This document shows positions 9,576 to 20,028 of a stretch of 64,000 nt of DNA, piece after piece (position 1 is the stretch's first letter; each line of letters starts with the position of its first letter). The DNA lies in contig CM060731.1 of the NCBI GenBank assembly GCA_030704615.1, positions 10,044,001-10,108,000 on the forward strand, read 5' to 3'. The notes under the pieces were generated by a model, which worked only from the letters and a program-made list of their open reading frames with translations, did not search any database and was not told the DNA's origin. Position numbers and translations under genes: made by a program. This DNA is from Takakia lepidozioides. Lineage: Eukaryota > Streptophyta > Takakiopsida > Takakiales > Takakiaceae.

Positions 9576-10440
9576 AATAGACGTCAACACAAAGACACCA
9601 AACAACCCCACAATATGGAGGCCAAACAAATGCTAGGGTGGCCAGCATGGCCAATCAATACATAGCAGAACATCAACACTCAACACAGGCATGGGTCAAG
9701 TACACAACCATACAACATGAAGACTACAAAATAGCTATGCCTTAAGACCATTATCCACAAGGTCAATCAACAACGTCACACGCTTTCCTACCAGCACTTT
9801 CCATGGAAATAACTTTGCTCTCAAAACAAGATGTTGCGATAGGAGGTTAGGAGAACTTACAAGACACAAGGATATTGATCATCACTTTCTGCTTGGAGTT
9901 CTGGGGCAGTCCGGGAGAGGCACTATTTCTAGAAGAGCTGTAGATCAAAGAACAGGCTCTCTCAAGAACATGATGGCTGAGAGACATCAGAGATCTCCAG
10001 ATCTAAAGCACTAGAAAACACAAAAATCTCAAACCTGGTGAACAGAGTGCAACACAAAAGCAAGAATCTACTCTGTTGCGAAAGCACACCCACAGCTTTT
10101 TTGTGTACACTCACAAAAAATAACAATTAGAAGATGACACACTTCTCTGGTGCTCTTACAGATGGATGGATCCTTGCTATGCTGAGAGAGCAGGAGGTGT
10201 TGACCATGGTGTTGATTCTCACTAAGATAAACATTCATGTCATCTTGCTGAGGCAATGAGAATTTTCCTACCAAGCAAAGACAGATTCTAACAATCACCC
10301 ATTTCTTGGAAGTTCATCCCTCCTAAATGTACTATCTTCGTCCTTCTCATGCATTGTAATGTCTAGGGTTGAAGAAATGACAGAGTCTTGATTTCACTGA
10401 CCATTCTATCTTTCCTTCTCCAAATATCCTTCTCTTTCTC
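9576..10440. other. No gene seen
   Basis: A/C-rich sequence with frequent stops in all frames. The one 76-codon minus-strand frame (10068-10298) has no recognisable feature. Confidence 0.5.
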
Positions 10441-10479
10441 ACACAGAAACGTTCACCATATACTGAGGATAACTACTAC

Positions 10480-10670
10480 AACATAGAGATGAAATGAAAT
10501 GGAATGGAACTTTATAACCTCCAGGGAAAGCTCAAAGAGCTTATGGGACAAAATGGAAAAAACATGAGAGAGGAAACAAAACCAGAGCCAAAAAACAGCC
10601 CAAATTACAATAAAATCACAATTCCAATGTGGGATTGACTGCATTGACATTCTTTTTAACCAAAAACTAT
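10480..10670 (-). mobile_element. LINE family B 3'-tail remnant
   Basis: Read on the minus strand this is the tail also seen at 60720-60890: TTTTGTCCCATAAGCTCTTT, GAGCTTTCCCTGGAGGTTAT, then AAAGTTCCATTCCATTTCATTTC. On the plus strand it begins with GAAATGAAATGGAATGGAA. It lies in a stretch without genes, close to the 5' target duplication of the family-A LINE. Confidence 0.7.
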
Positions 10671-11020
10671 CTCATGTTTATCATGTATGGTTACGGTTTA
10701 GTAATATCATATCGCTAGTACATATTGCTAATCCCACCAGGCGGATACACTTTCAAACATTTTACAGGTTTCATTATACTGATCTCCTGCAGTTTAGATT
10801 TTGGTTTCTAATCACTGAGAAAGAAAAGGAAGTTTCATGTCGAGATGTCGAGACCCCTGTTGTTAACAGATACTTGCTTATATGTTACATCTTGAGTATT
10901 CTATATCAGTGTACATTGAATAGGTGGTGACTAACCTTGAGATGTTGTATGTCCCCCACCCACCCCATACTTTCAGGATTTCTTCCTACCTACTATTCCC
11001 TGCAATCAACTTAGTTTCTT

Positions 11021-11035
11021 TCTGTTGACTTCAAT
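11021..11035. repeat. 5' target-site duplication of LINE family A
   Basis: TCTGTTGACTTCAAT occurs here and again at 15766-15780 with no mismatch, bracketing the LINE. A 15-bp duplication is typical of APE-type non-LTR integration. Confidence 0.92.
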
Positions 11036-11360
11036 TATCTCCCTGTCCTCTAGGAAGCCTATTGACATTGGGTGGACTTGAAACGGGAGTACATTAATGT
11101 CTCTGTGACTAAATGCCGGCCTTGTGATCTCGTGTTCTTGTTTGTTTCGACCTGAAGCGCTTTGCTTCAGGTAAGGTAGTGCATTGGATTTAGTTGGAAA
11201 GCTTGGGGCCTTTCCCTCTTTAGAATATGCCTACACGGGCCATTCCCTGCAACTCCCTGGAGTGTGATCTCTGAATGGTAACAAGCGGACTCCTACCGCT
11301 TGGGGGCAGCCCCTCCGCCCAAATTGGGCAGTCGTATGCTCTGTCTAGCATACTCGGCAC

Positions 11361-13787
11361 TTGGGCTCGGGTTGGTTCCTGTGCTTAAACTTATGGCCTG
11401 CGAAAACAATCAAAGATTTAGCTCCTATCAACATCAACACTCCTCAGGGTTATCCCTGGGAATTGGTTACTTATGCCAAATCTAGGGCTTCATGTGTAGT
11501 TTTTGGGGTGAATCCCAGGATGGACGATGTGTCCTTTAAAACTACATGCTCTAGCTTAGGCTTGGATTTCATGGCTAATGGTACCATCTCGAGACTTGAT
11601 AACAGGGGTACGTTGAAGGTTGCAATGACCAAAAGTGCTTCTAATAGAGTCCCGCATCAATTCAATCTCAAAGAAGTTCGTCCCTTGACTGGCTGGAGAG
11701 CGGTCTTAGACATTGGTGATTCAACGGGGCACTCTAGGAAGACAACCAAGGGCAACAACTTCAACTTGAGAGTTTCTAATCGGTTTGATGCTCTGGATGA
11801 GGTTGAATCCAAACAGCCAGCAGGACAAGATGCCCCTAAGTGTACGGAACCTGAACGTCCTGAATCTGAAGGATTTGGTACTCTGAATGGTTTACCAATC
11901 CTCAAGGTTTACACAAGACGAACAAATTCTATACACGGGGTAATTGTCCCCAAGCCGTCAGATGGACAATCTGTCCCTAAGTGTGCAGAGCCTGAACGTC
12001 GTGTAACTGAAGGGTTTGGTACTCTAAATGGTTTACCAATCCTCAAAGTCTACACAAGACGAGCAAAATCTATACACGGGGTAATTGTCCCCAAGCAGTC
12101 TGACGGACAATCTGCCCCTATGTGTGCGGAGCCTGTGCGTTGTGTAACTGAAAGATTTGGTACCCTGAATGGTTTACCAATTCTCAAAGTTTACACAAGA
12201 CGAGCAAAATCTACACATGGGGTAACTGTCCCCCCTTTGCAGAACGGTTGGCCGTCCAGGAGCAATCACAAGCTACCTAGACGACAAACTATTCACACGC
12301 AAAGGGCTGGCTTGCGGCTGGCCACTTTCAACTTCTCAGGGTTGACCAACCAAAGGAAACAACTTGAAGTGGGACAAGTTCTTCGGACTAATGATATTCA
12401 TATCTGTGCTGGGCAAGAAACATGGGAAACGTCGGATAAACTGGTTGGAGATGTCATTGGTTATAAATGGGCAGGTAAGATGTGTACTCTCAAGGCAGCC
12501 TCTGCCACACGCGGTCAAAAAGGGGTCGGATTCTTTGTCCGTGATTTCTTGTTTGACAATTGTGAAATTATCAACAAGGGTTTGAGGTACGAGCATAGTA
12601 TCTGGCTAAAACTGAATTTGAAGGGCGGCATGAGTACAAAGGACCTCTTTGTTGGTTGTGTTTACATGCCCACAGAGGGGACCCTTAGTGCTGACGCAGA
12701 CAAGGCCTTCGAAGATGTAAAGCTGGACTGTGCTTCGTTCCTTGCCAAAGGTCAGGTGGTACTATTGGGGGACTTCAATGCCCGGGTGGGCAAAGGGATC
12801 CATCAGGACGATATCATTGGACCTTTTGGTGAGGACGAGCTGAATTCTAATGGCAGACGGTTAATTAACTGTCTAGAAGAGCTTCAGCTTTTGACCTTGA
12901 ATAACAGGACAAGAGGTGACCAAGTGCAGTGGACTCGTGAGAAATCCCAAACTGGGGAACGTTCCATTGTGGACTATATCATAATGGACAAAATTTTGTT
13001 CCCCCAGTGTGCCAATGTGTTGATCGACAGAACTGATATTGGTACCTCTGACCACTTCCTGGTTTGGACTGAGATCAAAAGGTGTTTTCCCACCACCAAG
13101 AGATCTGTGAAACGTTCGATTCGGAAGTGGCGCATAGAAAAATTCCACAATGAGGAGGTCAAGGCTGAGTACGTCCAGGCCTTGCAAGAGGCTCTCCCTC
13201 ATTTTGTCCAATCGCTCCAAGAACTTCAGTCACGCTCTGTTAACGCAAGAAATGAAGTCGAAAGAGCAGTGGACTCTTGGGAGAGTTTCGTTTCCTCCGT
13301 GGCTGACAAGATCATTGGGAGGAAACTAATTGTCTGCGGTAGAGCAGTTAATTGGTGGACTAATGAGATTAAACTCAAGATAGCTGAGAGACGAGCCCTC
13401 TATAAAGAGTGCTGCAATTTGGAAACCAACAGAGAATTGTGGACGAGGTACTACCAGCTCCGTAAAGATATCAATCAGCTTGTTAGGTCTCAGAAGAAAT
13501 TATACTGGGACAAGTTATACAGTGAAACAAACTCAAACCACCATGGTGGTAATGACAAGAAATTCTGGTTGGCCCTTCAACGTTTGTACAAGCCGAAAAA
13601 CGGTCAGCAAGTACAAGCGCTGAAGACTACTAAAGGTGCAGTGGTGACTTCATCGGTTGACATTGTCAAAACCTTTGAAACTCACTACAGTATCCTTGGC
13701 AGAACTTCTAGGTCTAACAGTGAGGGGTCTTCTGCTGAATGGAGGGACAGTTGGAAAAACTGTTCCTATGATTCAAAACAGCCCTGA
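11361..13787 (+). pseudogene. LINE family A ORF, N-terminal region and apurinic endonuclease domain
   Basis: An open frame of about 808 codons with no early ATG; the first in-frame ATG is at 11520. Residues to about 155 are unassigned. Three 47-residue repeats follow (feature 11831-12240). The endonuclease (EEP/APE) domain begins near LATFNFSGL and shows AGQETWE, VVLLGDFNARVG, VDYIIMDK and GTSDHFLVW, including the expected catalytic Glu, Asp-Asn and Asp-His positions. It nicks target DNA for target-primed reverse transcription. The frame runs into unrelated sequence near 13700, and the reverse transcriptase continues in the next frame, so this ORF has been truncated by a frameshift. Confidence 0.9.
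11831..12240 (+). repeat. In-frame tandem repeat, 141 bp x 3, within the LINE ORF
   Basis: Units start at 11831, 11972 and 12113. The period is exactly 141 bp (47 codons), so the frame is kept. Each encodes EGFGTLNGLPILKVYTRR or a close variant, a (S/T)(I/T)HGV segment, then QS(V/A)P(K/M)CAEP-like residues. The unit sits between the N-terminal region and the endonuclease. Function unknown. Confidence 0.93.
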
Positions 13788-14509
13788 TGAACTGGAGTAT
13801 ATTTCAATGGCTTATAATGCTCCCATTAGTTCTTCTGAGATTGTGGAAGCAATTGAACATTTAAATGGATATAAAGCTGGTGGACCTGATGGTATTGTCA
13901 ACGAGCTTATCAAGCACGGTGGCGATCCCATGATAGAGGCCCTAGTTCTCCTCTTTAACCTTATCTGGAAGACTGAAATGATCCCCTTTCGCTGGCGACA
14001 GGGGGTCATTGTCAATCTATACAAGAAGGGTGACAGAGAAGAACCGGGGAACTACCGTGGCATCACGCTCCTCAATGCTGTTGGCAAGACATTCTGCAGA
14101 GTTATAAGTACTCGTCTCGAGGTTGATCTGGAGTCTAGAGGTTGTTTCCACGAAGGCCAAGCTGGCTTTCGGCGAAACAGGGGCTGTGTGGATCATATCT
14201 TCACTCTAAGCCAGATTATCCAGGGAAGGAAAAAAGAAGGGAAACCCACTTATGTCTTTTTCCTGGATGTCAAAAAGGCTTATGACACAGTGTGGAGAGA
14301 TGGCCTATGGTTCCGCCTCTGGTCTTGTGGGATCAAGGGAAAGATGTGATCAACTCCTCGAGGATGTGGAAAGTGAGGGATTTGGGTTAAGGGTGGGTGA
14401 TACCACCATACCAGCCCTTATGTTTGCGGATGACTTCGCAGGCATAGGGGAGACTCCAACCAATCTCCAGGAGTTGATTGATTGCGCGAAGAGATACTTT
14501 GGGGGCTAG
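13657..14509 (+). pseudogene. LINE family A reverse transcriptase, internally deleted
   Basis: Reverse transcriptase motifs in order: GYKAGGPDGIVNELIK, WRQGVIVNLYKKGD, NYRGITLLNAVGKTFCRVI, EGQAGFRRNRGCVDHIF, and the first catalytic Asp in FFLDVKKAYDTVW. Just after GIKGKM (14345) the sequence jumps, with a frame change, to ESEGFGLRVGDTTIPALMFADDFAG, where FADD holds the second catalytic pair. About 60-70 residues that normally lie between these blocks (including the QG..SP motif) are missing. The protein cannot be active. Confidence 0.9.
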
Positions 14510-14853
14510 AGGCTAATGTCAGCAAATGTGCAGTGGTAGCATTCAACGACAGAGGAGAGGGAGGAAGTGATCTTCAGTGGCAGTAGGGTAGCCATGAGAT
14601 CCCGGTCCTCCCTTCCTACACTTACCTGGGCGTTGAGTTCTCCTCCAATTGTAATTGGGATGCACATATCCAGAAAGTTGTTCAAACTGGCAAGGGCAAA
14701 GCTCTGGGGCTCACTAAATTTTTCCACTGCAGAGGGGTCAACTCTGAGGTTAAGAAAACCATGCTTTGTCGCGTTATTAGACCTGCCTTGGAGTACGGAT
14801 CTGCTATATGGGTTGATAACTCCAACCAGGCTAAGTCTCTTTAATCCATTCAA

Positions 14854-15759
14854 GTGGGGGTGCTTAAGGAGTGTATGTCAGCATGCTCCAAAACAGCCAA
14901 TGTGGCTGTTCGGGGTGAGTTTGGCATTCCGTCCTTAAGCTCCCGACGAGATGAATTCAAGGTCAGATGGTGGGGTCAGCTGCAACATATGCCCAACACC
15001 AGATATCCTAAGTTAATCGACTCTATATCTTGGAAACAGGACCGCCCTGTCAAACAGGCTAAGTCCTGGCAGAAGAGAGTAGAAGAGATCCTCAAGGACC
15101 TGGACCTGGATCCGCAAGTCTTGACCCTGCTGGATAAATCTGACTTAGAGGCTGTAGTGTCCGAAGCCATGTCTGTTGCCATGAGATTGTCTGATGAAAA
15201 TGAAGTTAGGCAGAAAACTTCCCTGAACTTGTTTCCAGTCTGTGACATGGGGGAGGACATCTTGGATGACCTCAAGGGTCTACCCACTCTCGGCACTAGA
15301 CTGAAATTTAAACTCAGGGCAGGAAGCCTACCTTTGAACAGCAAACAGAAGCAGAGAGGAAAGGGAGAGTGCAATTGCCCGTTGTGTGGGCAATCTGAAG
15401 ACAGTATTCATTTTCTGATACACTGTCCGGGGTTCTCTCACCAAAGAGACGCTCTCTTCAAATCTATTAAGGGAATTGTGTCTGTACCCCTGTTTACCAA
15501 CTTTGAAAGTCTCGAGGCTGAGCCAAAAGCCCAGGCCCTCCTGAGGCCTAGTTTTTGGGCAAATCACACACAGCAGATTGATGCTTGTGTGAAGGGATTT
15601 CTAGAGGATATCTGGAAAACCCGGATTAATTCTTTATATGGAGGTAAGTCTTACTACCAACATCAGCCCCTGACAGAGGTAGGTTCTGTCCCTTTTGTTC
15701 CCCCTCAAACTGGGCGCGGGGTCAATGGCCACAAGGCTACGGCAAACAACGTCTTATGA
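14854..15759 (+). pseudogene. LINE family A C-terminal region with zinc knuckle
   Basis: The frame continues the element's C-terminus: VGVLKECMSAC and RWWGQLQHMP thumb-like blocks, a Cys/His knuckle (CNCPLCGQSEDSIHFLIHC) and the terminal segment also found at 2-262. Upstream, 14510-14853 holds the missing linker in disrupted frames, with a stop at about 14842. The knuckle is probably for nucleic-acid binding, as in other LINE C-termini. Confidence 0.88.
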
Positions 15760-15765
15760 GTACAA

Positions 15766-15780
15766 TCTGTTGACTTCAAT
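15766..15780. repeat. 3' target-site duplication of LINE family A
   Basis: TCTGTTGACTTCAAT, identical to 11021-11035. It directly follows the element's last bases (TATGAGTACAA). Confidence 0.92.
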
Positions 15781-15941
15781 GCTGCTGTTCCACGATCAGT
15801 CATTCAACACCATGAGCAGCTCATAGAAAACGGATATAAACGTTTTCTTCAAACTCTGCTTTGCTTACAATATCAAGACAAGTTCTCAAGTTTTCTGCAC
15901 CTGTGGTGAAGTCGCGTAGTTTCTTCATGCATGTTCAATTT

Positions 15942-18701
15942 TCACCAGATGAACTTGGTAGCTGTGTGACAGTCACCACATACCCGAAGGTTCTTGATGA
16001 CGAGGATAGGGGTCCTAGGGGGTGTACTGATGAGCCCAAAAGCAACAGCCAGCTTCTCACTGTGGTGGCAAAGAGAATATTCCTTTTGCTCCTCATCCAT
16101 ATCATGCAAAACAAAGCGTGTGTCAGGCACATACCCAGCCTCCTTCATCCAGCCAGACAATCTATGTAGCTCAGCATAGATTTCATCAATTTGTGGATGC
16201 CATTGGTCTTCAACAGCAAATGTATGCACTTGGTCATCCACCTCAATGCAGCTGCGCCCTGGCTCCTTTCTGACACCTCTATCTTCCATCATTTTTCTCA
16301 CCTTCCCTATATCGTCCCACCTGCCAGCTGCAGCATAGATGTTTGATAGCAGTACATAAGTTGCGGCATGCTGTGGATCCAACTCAAAGAGACATTTTGC
16401 CGCACGTTCTGCTAGCTCCACATTGCCATGAACTCTGCAGGCACCAAGCAGAGCTCCCCATACCAACGCACCTGGTTTGATTTGCATTTTCTTAATGAAA
16501 TCCTCTGCCTCATCCAATCGCCCTGCACGGCCAAGAATGTCTACCATGCAGCCAAAATGCTCCATGGTAGGAGTGAGACCATGATCTTGACTCATAGAAT
16601 CAAAGTAGTGACAGCCTTCATCCACTAGGCCCAGATGGCTACATGCAGAGAGAAGAGATATAAAGGTGATACCAGCCGGCTTCAAGCCTTCCTGTAGCAT
16701 TCGTTCAAAGTGTTGGAGGACCTCCCAGCCACATCCATGCTGACCATATCCTGCAAGCATCGCACTCCATGAAACCACATCTCGTTTAGACATATTGTCA
16801 AACACATGACGTGCATCCTTCATGCTTCCGCACTTCGCATACATGTTAACAAGTGTATTTTCCAAATTAATATATGATGTGATTCCAGCTTTGATGATGG
16901 AATCATGAACCTCTTTCCCCTTTTGAAGGGCTGCCAGGCTGGCACATGCATTTAGAACACAAATAAATGTGACCTTGTTAGGCATCACCCCTTCTCTTAT
17001 CATTTGCTCATAAACCGCAAAAGCCTTCCTACCACACCCATGCTGAGCATATCCTGCAATCATGACGTTCCATGTGACCACATTTCGTTGAACCATATTG
17101 TCGAATATTTGGCGTGCATGCTTTAGGCTACCGCATCTGGCATACATGTCAGCAAGAGCAGTCTCCAGAATGACGTCCGGTGCAATTTCAGCTTTTATTA
17201 TGTATGCATGGATCTCTTTGCCCTTTTCCAGGGCTCCTAAGCTGGCACATGCATTGAGAAGAGAAATGAACGTGACCTTGGTGGGCATCACCCCTTCCCA
17301 TATCATTTGCTCATACATCTCAAAAGCCTCCCTACCACACCCATGCTGAGCGAATCCTGTGATCATTGCACTCCATGTGACCACATCTCGTTGAGCAATC
17401 TTGTTGAACACTTGACATGCATCCTTCATGCTTCCGCATTTGGCATACATGTCAACAAGGGCAGTCTCCAGAATGATATCTGGAGCAATTCCAGCTTTGA
17501 CGATGTCAGAATGGACCTCTTGGCCCCTTTCCAGGTCTGCCAGGCTGGCACAAGCCTTGAGAACACAAATAAATGTGACCTTGTCAGGAGTCAACCCTTC
17601 CCGGGTCATTTGCTCATACATCTCGAAAGACTCCATACTGCACCCATGGTCAGCATAACCTGCGATCATCACACTCCATGAGACCACATTGCGCCTAGCC
17701 ATATTATCAAATACGTGATGTGCATCCTTCATGCTCCCACATTTGGCATACATGTCAGTAAGAGCAGTCTCAAGAACGACATCTGGCGCAATTCCAGCTT
17801 TGATGATGTCAGCATGGACCTCTTTGCCCTTTTCCAAATCTCCTAGGCTCGCAGATGCCTTGAGAACGGAAATAAATGTGACATTGTTGGGTGTCACCCC
17901 TTCCCGTATCATTTGCTCATACATCTCGAGAGCCGCCCTACCACACCCATGCTCAATGTATCCAGCAATCAGCGCACTCCATGAGACCACGTTTCGCTGA
18001 GCCATATTGTCAAACACTAGACGTGCATTCTTGATGCTCCCGCATTTGGCATACATGTCAGCAAGGGCAGTCTCAAGAATGATATCTGGTGCAATTCCAG
18101 CTTTGATGATGTCAGCATGTGCCTCTTGGCCCTTTTCCAGATCTCCTAGGCTGGCACACGCCTTGAGAACACAAATGAATGTGACCCTGTTGGGCATCAC
18201 CCCTTTCTGTATCATTTGTTCATAGATCCCTAAAGCCTCCCTCCCACACCCATGCTGAGCATATCCTGCAATAATAGAACTCCATGAGATTACATTGCTT
18301 TCCGCCATATTGATGAACACTTTCCATGCGTCCACCATGCTTCCACACTTGACATACATGTTGACAAGGATGTTGAGTAAAAACACGCTTGGTTTGAATC
18401 CACTTTGGATAATGTGGGCATGAACCTGCTGTCCAGTTTCTCGATCTTTCATTTTGATGCATTCCTGCAAGAGACAGACATAAGTATTGGAGTCCACTGA
18501 AATGCCTCTTTGATTCAAAATATGCAGCCCATCTTTCAGTTGTCCCGCCTTCAATATGATCCTCACATCCCCAAAAGTGGCAGCGTTCTGGTCGACTCCC
18601 TCTCTTGGTCCTCTTTCAAAAGCAGTGCTCATGTTGGATGTGCTATTCTTGCCATTGGTCTGATGTCCAACAAACAACTGTGCCTGATTTAACCTTGCCA
18701 T
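15942..18701 (-). CDS. DYW-class PPR protein (organellar RNA editing type), C-terminal tail missing
   Basis: Single-exon 919-residue ORF from ATG 18701. P-L-S class PPR repeats fill about residues 60-700; each gives one helix pair that reads one RNA base. Triplets of about 101 residues recur with near identity (NVVSWSALIAGY, YEQMIREGV, ACASLGDLEKGKEVHADIIK, AGIAPD, MYAKCGSMKDA), showing recent internal duplication. E and E+ regions follow (WGALLGACRVHGNVELAERA, YVLLSNIYAAAGRWDD, KEPGRSCIEV), then a DYW cytidine-deaminase domain with the HSEK catalytic motif and CGDCH zinc ligands. The ORF stops at TKFIW, about 30 residues before the usual end, so the second zinc motif and terminal Asp-Tyr-Trp are absent. 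Bases just downstream read as a degenerate tail in shifted frames. No clear transit peptide is visible. Likely plastid or mitochondrial by family. It may be unable to edit, or rely on a partner. Confidence 0.93.
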   Translation of the reverse strand: MARLNQAQLFVGHQTNGKNSTSNMSTAFERGPREGVDQNAATFGDVRIILKAGQLKDGLHILNQRGISVDSNTYVCLLQECIKMKDRETGQQVHAHIIQSGFKPSVFLLNILVNMYVKCGSMVDAWKVFINMAESNVISWSSIIAGYAQHGCGREALGIYEQMIQKGVMPNRVTFICVLKACASLGDLEKGQEAHADIIKAGIAPDIILETALADMYAKCGSIKNARLVFDNMAQRNVVSWSALIAGYIEHGCGRAALEMYEQMIREGVTPNNVTFISVLKASASLGDLEKGKEVHADIIKAGIAPDVVLETALTDMYAKCGSMKDAHHVFDNMARRNVVSWSVMIAGYADHGCSMESFEMYEQMTREGLTPDKVTFICVLKACASLADLERGQEVHSDIVKAGIAPDIILETALVDMYAKCGSMKDACQVFNKIAQRDVVTWSAMITGFAQHGCGREAFEMYEQMIWEGVMPTKVTFISLLNACASLGALEKGKEIHAYIIKAEIAPDVILETALADMYARCGSLKHARQIFDNMVQRNVVTWNVMIAGYAQHGCGRKAFAVYEQMIREGVMPNKVTFICVLNACASLAALQKGKEVHDSIIKAGITSYINLENTLVNMYAKCGSMKDARHVFDNMSKRDVVSWSAMLAGYGQHGCGWEVLQHFERMLQEGLKPAGITFISLLSACSHLGLVDEGCHYFDSMSQDHGLTPTMEHFGCMVDILGRAGRLDEAEDFIKKMQIKPGALVWGALLGACRVHGNVELAERAAKCLFELDPQHAATYVLLSNIYAAAGRWDDIGKVRKMMEDRGVRKEPGRSCIEVDDQVHTFAVEDQWHPQIDEIYAELHRLSGWMKEAGYVPDTRFVLHDMDEEQKEYSLCHHSEKLAVAFGLISTPPRTPILVIKNLRVCGDCHTATKFIW

Positions 18702-20028
18702 CCTGCATGACTCAAAACTCAAGAGTTACAGACCTCAACTAGATCTTTCAGAGAATCTGGGACAGGTAACATATTAAAGGTCTACAATACTAGTGCAGGA
18801 GAAGAAAATGTCCCCATTCCATCCATTTCAATTGGAACCCGTGAATTATCATGAAAACAATACCCATTGCATTCTCGGCCTGGAGATCCATATTGGATAT
18901 CCACAGAGCCATCACAAGATTGTGCTTGACCCTGGGCCATGACAGAGATCTTTGCATCCACCCAAGGAGGATCCGACCAACCCTCAATCCAAAAGACCTG
19001 ATTTGTGCGCTTATTTAAGAATGGTGAACTTGGATTTTTCTGGGAAAACCAACACGCTGAGCAGCCAAACGTTCAACCTTGGTGTTGCGCAGACCAGGCT
19101 AGCAACCCTGAAAACTCCAAACACCTTACAAATAACATAGCAACCCGAGAAATACAATCAATCCATAAACATCATCAAGCACCATATTTAGTCACAACCC
19201 TCTTTGAAGGACGTAGCCTCTGTTGTCCCACCACTGTGAAGGATCTGAGAAGAACTCCCGCCAAAGCCAATCTTTGTTGATTGTTTGACCTGCATGCCAG
19301 AACAGCAAGAACATGATAACTTTGCCAACTTCCTTCACTTTGACGCTATACTCTATCCCTCTCTCTCTCTCATGCCTGAAAGGAAAGAAAAGAATAGAAA
19401 TCGGTCAGGTTAAAGGACATTCTGCATCGAAGACAAGGCTATGGATTGCCTCTGCAGCCCTTGCATAAAGTGACCGAGATGGGTGTAGTTTCTGCTGGCA
19501 TCGATCAAGGGCGATATCCTGGATCTTTACCACGGACACACTTCAGAATCCCCCAAAACCCCCTTGACGAGGTCCATGTTTATACCTTTCTTCGATTTTC
19601 CTGCAAGCTGGGTAGAAGTCACAGCCATTGCTTGTAGCAGGTGTCGAGTCCGGAATTTCCCATATCAGCTCCACGGCCTGGTCCGTCAACCTGCTGCTTC
19701 CCATAGGCTCGCCGCAAAAACCAGACACAACCTTGGGTATGCCCTCTCCTTGCGAGCTCATGATAGCACCAGAGCACGTTGTCATCCCCGTGCCTGTGAT
19801 TGAGTAAGGAACTATGTCCACTACACAAATGCAACCAGTAATTCAAAAGCTTTCCCAACTCCATAAGATTCACAATCAAACAACCAATTTTCACTCCTTT
19901 TAAAAAAACAAATCGTAACGCAGGGCAAGGAACACCTGCGGTGCTTCACTGGTTCATACGTTCATACCTTACCCTACACGTCTCTTTTCGGAAGCTCCGT
20001 CTTACGATCACAAGAACACATTAGAGGT
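18702..20028. other. Intergenic region between divergent PPR and F-box genes
   Basis: About 1.3 kb shared by two divergent genes, so both promoters should lie here. It contains a CT-rich run near 19355-19375 and scattered short frames with no recognisable product. Confidence 0.5.

Larger units (their letters stand above)
11036..15765 (+). mobile_element. LINE family A (APE-type non-LTR retrotransposon), nearly full length, inactivated
   Basis: A 4.73-kb element between perfect 15-bp duplications. In order it carries about 320 bp of leader, an endonuclease-reverse transcriptase reading frame, and a C-terminal zinc-knuckle region. The TGA at 15757-15759 is only six bases from the 3' boundary and there is no poly(A) or simple-repeat tail. 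The coding sequence is broken by a frameshift near 13700-13780, an internal deletion in the reverse transcriptase near 14345, further frame breaks at 14510-14850, and a stop near 14842. Related copies lie at 1-265 (3' end) and 57262-57470 (5' coding part). Insertion was about 160 bp downstream of the PPR gene's stop. Confidence 0.94.

Noticed and set aside
17098-18225. Plus-strand ORFs inside the PPR gene (17098-17349, 17428-17658, 17731-18000, 18007-18225)
   Set aside because: They are antisense images of the repeated PPR units, which is why they resemble each other.
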